Notes under the pieces: model-generated
Told to the model about the DNA's origin: nothing
Seen by the model: the letters and a program-made list of their open reading frames with translations, nothing else
Database searches by the model: none
Position numbers and translations under genes: made by a program
Shown: piece after piece, positions 60,737 through 64,000 of the stretch
Layout: each line of letters begins with the position of its first letter
How positions within the stretch are numbered: position 1 is the first letter of the stretch
Assembly: GCF_000591055.1 (NCBI RefSeq)
Contig: NC_020388.1
Span: 2,848,574-2,912,573, forward strand
Direction of reading: 5' to 3'
From: Natronomonas moolapensis 8.8.11
GTDB lineage: Archaea > Halobacteriota > Halobacteria > Halobacteriales > Haloarculaceae
Length of the DNA: 64,000 nt

Positions 60737-62773
60737 ATGGAGTTCGAGGAGTTGGCGTCGATTCCCGGCGTGGGGGCGAAGACGGTCGAGCGGTTGGCCG
60801 AACTCGACGACCCGGCCGAGGCGGTCTCGGAGGGCGACGTCTCGCGGATCGCGCGTGCGCCGGGGATCTCCGAGGGGCGGGCCGCCAGGATCGCCCGGGC
60901 GGCGATCCGGCGGCGCCACGGCGACTCGGGGGCGTTTCTCGCGACCGATCGCGCCGAGGAGCTCTATGAGTCTGTCCTCGGACTGTTACAGGAGCGGGCG
61001 GTCACGGCGCACGGGCGAAAGCGGCTCGAAACGCTGTACCCGAGCGCGTCGGCCGCCCGGATCGAGGAGGTCCGGTCGTTCGCGAAGGGAGCCGTCGAGC
61101 GGGAACCGACTCCGGAGCTCTTGGAGGCACTTTCGGGAGTCGAACCGCTCGAATCGCCGGGCGGGATCCGCGTCAGGGACCGGTGTCTGGCGACGAGCGA
61201 CGCCGAGACGTACGCCGAGGCGACCGACGCGATACCGGAACTGAGTGTCGAGTTGGTCGACGACGCCCGGGACGTCTCGGACCTCGCCCGCGGGTACTCG
61301 ACGGTCGTGGTGTTGGACGAGGCCTTCGCCGGGATCGAACTCGAGGGGGATGCCGACGTGCGTGTCGAGCCGGACGCGCTCTCTGAGCCAGCGGCCGTCG
61401 TGCCCGAGCGAACGATTTCGTTTTTCGCCCGAAACAGGGGACGGTTGCTCGCGGCGGCGGCGGTTCACGAGGCGGCGTCGAAGCTCGACATCGGTACGTC
61501 GATCGACATCGATGCACTCGAGCGCGCACTGGAGCGGCTGACCGAGGACGGCAGTGTCGACGACGACGATCGGTTGCGCGCGCTCGAAACCGCGATCGAC
61601 GATCTGGATGCCGCGGTTTCGATGGCGGAGGGCGTCGCCAACGATCGTCTCCGGGCGGCGATCGAGGAGCGGGACGTGACGATCGAGGGGGCGGATCTAC
61701 TCTCGCTCGTCGAGCGCGGGGCGGGGGTGGATTCGCTTCTGGAGCGCGAACTCTCCGAGGAGTTCGCCGAGGCGATCGAGGCGGCCCGCGAACGGCTCGT
61801 CGACGCGGTCGGGGTCGACGACTACGAGTCGCTGGCGCGCGGGGCGTTCCCCGAGGAGCCGACGTTTCCGGTCGAACACGACGGGCGGGTGATCGACCGG
61901 CTCAGAGAGGAGTTGAGCGCCGACCGCGACCGGCGGGCGACCCGTCTGAAGCGCGAGGTGGCCGAGGAGTTGAGAGGAATGCGCGGACCGGCGAAGGCGC
62001 TCGTCGACGCCGCTTTGGAACTCGACGTCGAACTCGCCGTCTCGCGGTTTAGCCGGGATTTCGACTGCACGTTCCCGGTGTTCGGGGGAAGCGGAATCGA
62101 GATCGAAGGGGGGCGGTCACCGCTCCTCGACGTCGCGTTCGAGGACGTCGAGCCGGTTGACTACGGGATCGAGGGCGTCTCGCTCCTTTCGGGCGTCAAC
62201 AGCGGGGGAAAGACGTCGACGCTCGATCTGGTCGGGACGGTCGCCATCGTGGCCCAGATGGGGCTTCCGGTGCCGGCCGAGGGGGTTCGAACCCGACGAT
62301 TCGAGGCGCTACACTACCAGGCGAAGACCCAGGGGACCCTAGACGCAGGAGCCTTCGAGTCGACGCTTCGGGAGTTCGGGTCGCTGGTCGAGGGGGCAGA
62401 GGGGCGGTTGGTGTTGGTCGACGAGTTGGAGTCGATCACGGAACCGGGCGCGAGCGCGGTCATCATCGCCGGGATCCTCGAAGCGCTCGCCGAGGAGGAC
62501 TCGACGGCGGTGTTCGTCTCGCACTTAGCTGGGGAGATTCTCGATGCGACCGACGCGGACGCGAACGTGAGCGTCGATGGGATAGAGGCTGTCGGGCTGA
62601 TCGACGGGGAGTTGTGCGTGAACCGTTCTCCGATCAAAGGTCACCTCGCGCGGTCGACGCCGGAGCTTATCGTCGAAAAGTTGGCCGACGAAGGGGACGA
62701 TTCGGAGAACGAAGGTAGCCAGACGGGGTTTTATTCGTCGCTTCTGGGGAAGTTCGAGGGAAACAGCGATTGA
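60737..62773 (+). CDS. MutS5-type ATPase (MutS-like without mismatch domain)
   Basis: 678 residues. N-terminal helix-hairpin-helix pair (LASIPGVGAKTVERLAEL; APGISEGRAARIARAA), a clamp-like helical region, and a MutS ATPase with Walker A SGVNSGGKTSTLD, LVLVDELESITEPGAS as Walker B and a conserved His in VSHLAGEI. No Phe-x-Glu domain and no Smr nuclease, matching the archaeal MutS5 group rather than MutS1/MutS2. Its role is uncertain; recombination or repair control is likely. The Orc gene follows 86 bp later. Confidence 0.88.
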   Translation: MEFEELASIPGVGAKTVERLAELDDPAEAVSEGDVSRIARAPGISEGRAARIARAAIRRRHGDSGAFLATDRAEELYESVLGLLQERAVTAHGRKRLETLYPSASAARIEEVRSFAKGAVEREPTPELLEALSGVEPLESPGGIRVRDRCLATSDAETYAEATDAIPELSVELVDDARDVSDLARGYSTVVVLDEAFAGIELEGDADVRVEPDALSEPAAVVPERTISFFARNRGRLLAAAAVHEAASKLDIGTSIDIDALERALERLTEDGSVDDDDRLRALETAIDDLDAAVSMAEGVANDRLRAAIEERDVTIEGADLLSLVERGAGVDSLLERELSEEFAEAIEAARERLVDAVGVDDYESLARGAFPEEPTFPVEHDGRVIDRLREELSADRDRRATRLKREVAEELRGMRGPAKALVDAALELDVELAVSRFSRDFDCTFPVFGGSGIEIEGGRSPLLDVAFEDVEPVDYGIEGVSLLSGVNSGGKTSTLDLVGTVAIVAQMGLPVPAEGVRTRRFEALHYQAKTQGTLDAGAFESTLREFGSLVEGAEGRLVLVDELESITEPGASAVIIAGILEALAEEDSTAVFVSHLAGEILDATDADANVSVDGIEAVGLIDGELCVNRSPIKGHLARSTPELIVEKLADEGDDSENEGSQTGFYSSLLGKFEGNSD

Positions 62774-62859
62774 CGCTGTCGACTGTCGGGATGGGGATCC
62801 GGTCGGTGGGCACGTGCCGCCCGAAGGCTTAACATAGCGGGCAGCGTGGTGAAAGTGAA

Positions 62860-63984
62860 ATGGCGGACGACGACATGCTCTCGTGGGACGAATCGGTATT
62901 CCGCGACGAGCACGTCCTCGAACTCGATTACGTGCCGGAGGCGTTTCTCCATCGTGACGAGCAGATGGAGACGCTGAAGTACGCCCTCCGGCCGGCGGTT
63001 CGGGGCTCGCGCCCGCTCAATGTGATGGCCAGGGGACCGCCGGGAACCGGGAAGACGACGGCGGTCCAGAAGCTGTTCGGCGAGTTGGGAAGCGTCGGTG
63101 ATATCGAGGTCGTTCAGGTGAACTGTCAGGTGGACTCGACCCGGTATGCGATCTTTTCGCGACTGTTCGAGGGGCTCTTCGAGTACGAGCCGCCGGCGTC
63201 GGGCATTTCGTTCAAGAAGCTCTTCGGACAGATCACGGACCGGCTAGTGGAGGAAGACGAGGTGTTGGTCGTCGCGCTGGACGACGTGAACTACCTCTTT
63301 TATGAAGGCGAAGCCTCGGACACCCTCTACTCGCTGTTGCGGGCCCACGAGGCTCACTCGGGGGCGAAAGTCGGCGTCATCGTCGTGTCGTCCGATCTCG
63401 ATTTGGACGTCATCGAGGAGCTCGACACCAGGGTACAATCGGTGTTCCGGCCCGAAGAAGTGTATTTTTCGGCCTACGGGGAACGGGAGGTCGTCGAGAT
63501 TCTCACCGAGCGAGTCGACCGCGGCTTCCGCGAGGGAGCCGTCGGGACGCGCGTTCTCGATCGAGTCGCCGGGTACACTTCCGACAGCGGTGGGGACCTC
63601 CGGGTCGGGATCGACCTCCTCCGGCGGGCCGGGTTGAACGCCGAGATGCGGGGATCGACGGCGGTCGACGTAGAGGACGTCGATTCGGCCTACGAGACGG
63701 CCAAATACGTCCACCTCTCGAGACACCTCCGCGGGCTCTCGGAATCCGAGTCGGCGCTGGTTCGAGTGCTCGCGGACCACGACGGCGAGCAGGCTGGGGA
63801 TGTCTACGAGGCGTTCAGCGGCGTTACGGACCTCGGCTACACGCGATACTCCGAGATCGTGAACAAACTCGAACAGTTGGGACTCATCGAGACGGAGTAC
63901 ACCGAGGTCGACGGTCGGGGACGGTCGCGAGCGTTGTCGCTGTCGTACGATGCCGACGCCGTGCTAGATCGGTTGGAAGAGTAG
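62860..63984 (+). CDS. Orc1/Cdc6 replication initiator family protein
   Basis: 374 residues; the TATA-like CTTAACATA lies ~28 nt before the ATG. AAA+ module: Walker A GPPGTGKTT (~60), Walker B VVALDDVNYL where the usual Asp-Glu is Asp-Asp, sensor region, and GGDLRVGIDLLRRAGLNAE lid. The C-terminal winged helix (RVLADHDGEQAGDVYEAF; RYSEIVNKLEQLGLIETEY) binds origins. Haloarchaea carry many Orc paralogues; this one is shorter than the oriC1-linked Orc1. No ORB-like box was seen in its immediate upstream region. Confidence 0.92.
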   Translation: MADDDMLSWDESVFRDEHVLELDYVPEAFLHRDEQMETLKYALRPAVRGSRPLNVMARGPPGTGKTTAVQKLFGELGSVGDIEVVQVNCQVDSTRYAIFSRLFEGLFEYEPPASGISFKKLFGQITDRLVEEDEVLVVALDDVNYLFYEGEASDTLYSLLRAHEAHSGAKVGVIVVSSDLDLDVIEELDTRVQSVFRPEEVYFSAYGEREVVEILTERVDRGFREGAVGTRVLDRVAGYTSDSGGDLRVGIDLLRRAGLNAEMRGSTAVDVEDVDSAYETAKYVHLSRHLRGLSESESALVRVLADHDGEQAGDVYEAFSGVTDLGYTRYSEIVNKLEQLGLIETEYTEVDGRGRSRALSLSYDADAVLDRLEE

Positions 63985-64000
63985 TCGGTTCGTGACCGAA

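Overview
The window is a piece of a haloarchaeal (class Halobacteria) chromosome. The DNA is visibly GC-rich, proteins are acidic with strong D/E bias, and many genes appear leaderless, with a TTTATA-like box about 26-30 nt before the ATG. Diagnostic genes include ftsZ2 with cdrS and cdrL, both subunits of DNA polymerase D, Hel308 with the KEOPS subunit Cgi121, an archaeal Orc1/Cdc6, a haloarchaeal phaRPEC cluster, a halocyanin, and several small proteins typical of haloarchaea. No rRNA and no CRISPR array were seen; one tRNA (Tyr, GTA) is present. The genus cannot be told from the sequence alone.

Layout: 0-0.7 kb, end of a thiD gene; 1.2-6.1 kb, mutS-mutL mismatch repair pair; 6.3-7.8 kb, MATE transporter; 7.8-11.2 kb, pheS-pheT; 11.4-18.6 kb, conserved haloarchaeal genes, CheY, an esterase, a MinD-like ATPase and ncsA; 18.7-20.9 kb, cdrL / cdrS-ftsZ2 cell division module; 21.0 kb, tRNA-Tyr followed by an accessory patch with a frameshifted DUF433/DUF5615 toxin-antitoxin pair; 22.4-26.6 kb, cupin, hydrolase, surface lipoprotein and glutaredoxin; 26.6-31.7 kb, hemL, an Lrp-type regulator, an Amt-GlnK fusion and hemB; 31.8-35.1 kb, an alkyltransferase-like protein, membrane proteins and signal peptidase; 35.1-38.9 kb, polyhydroxyalkanoate cluster phaC-phaE-phaP-phaR with divergent phaJ; 39.2-42.8 kb, small proteins, cgi121-hel308; 42.9-45.6 kb, histidine kinase, ferredoxin, malate dehydrogenase; 45.9-56.3 kb, uvrA, polB (DP1), a PPC protein and polC (DP2) with an intein; 56.3-60.4 kb, an AT-rich island with a halocyanin and a truncated tyrosine recombinase; 60.7-64.0 kb, a MutS5-type ATPase and an Orc1/Cdc6 protein.

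Two themes stand out. First, short tandem repeats (18, 20, 21, 22, 24 and 27 bp units) recur across the window, mostly in or beside replication and repair genes: before mutS, in and after polB, in polC, in the polC intein and before the MutS5 gene. Second, the polC intein has no recognisable homing endonuclease; nine copies of a 24-bp repeat sit where that domain would be. The intein ends in Gln instead of Asn, and the 3' extein flank keeps foreign AT-rich codons. Other points worth attention are the Amt-GlnK fusion, a palindromic operator candidate before cdrS-ftsZ2, an ORB-like inverted pair inside polB, and several broken genes in the two accessory patches.
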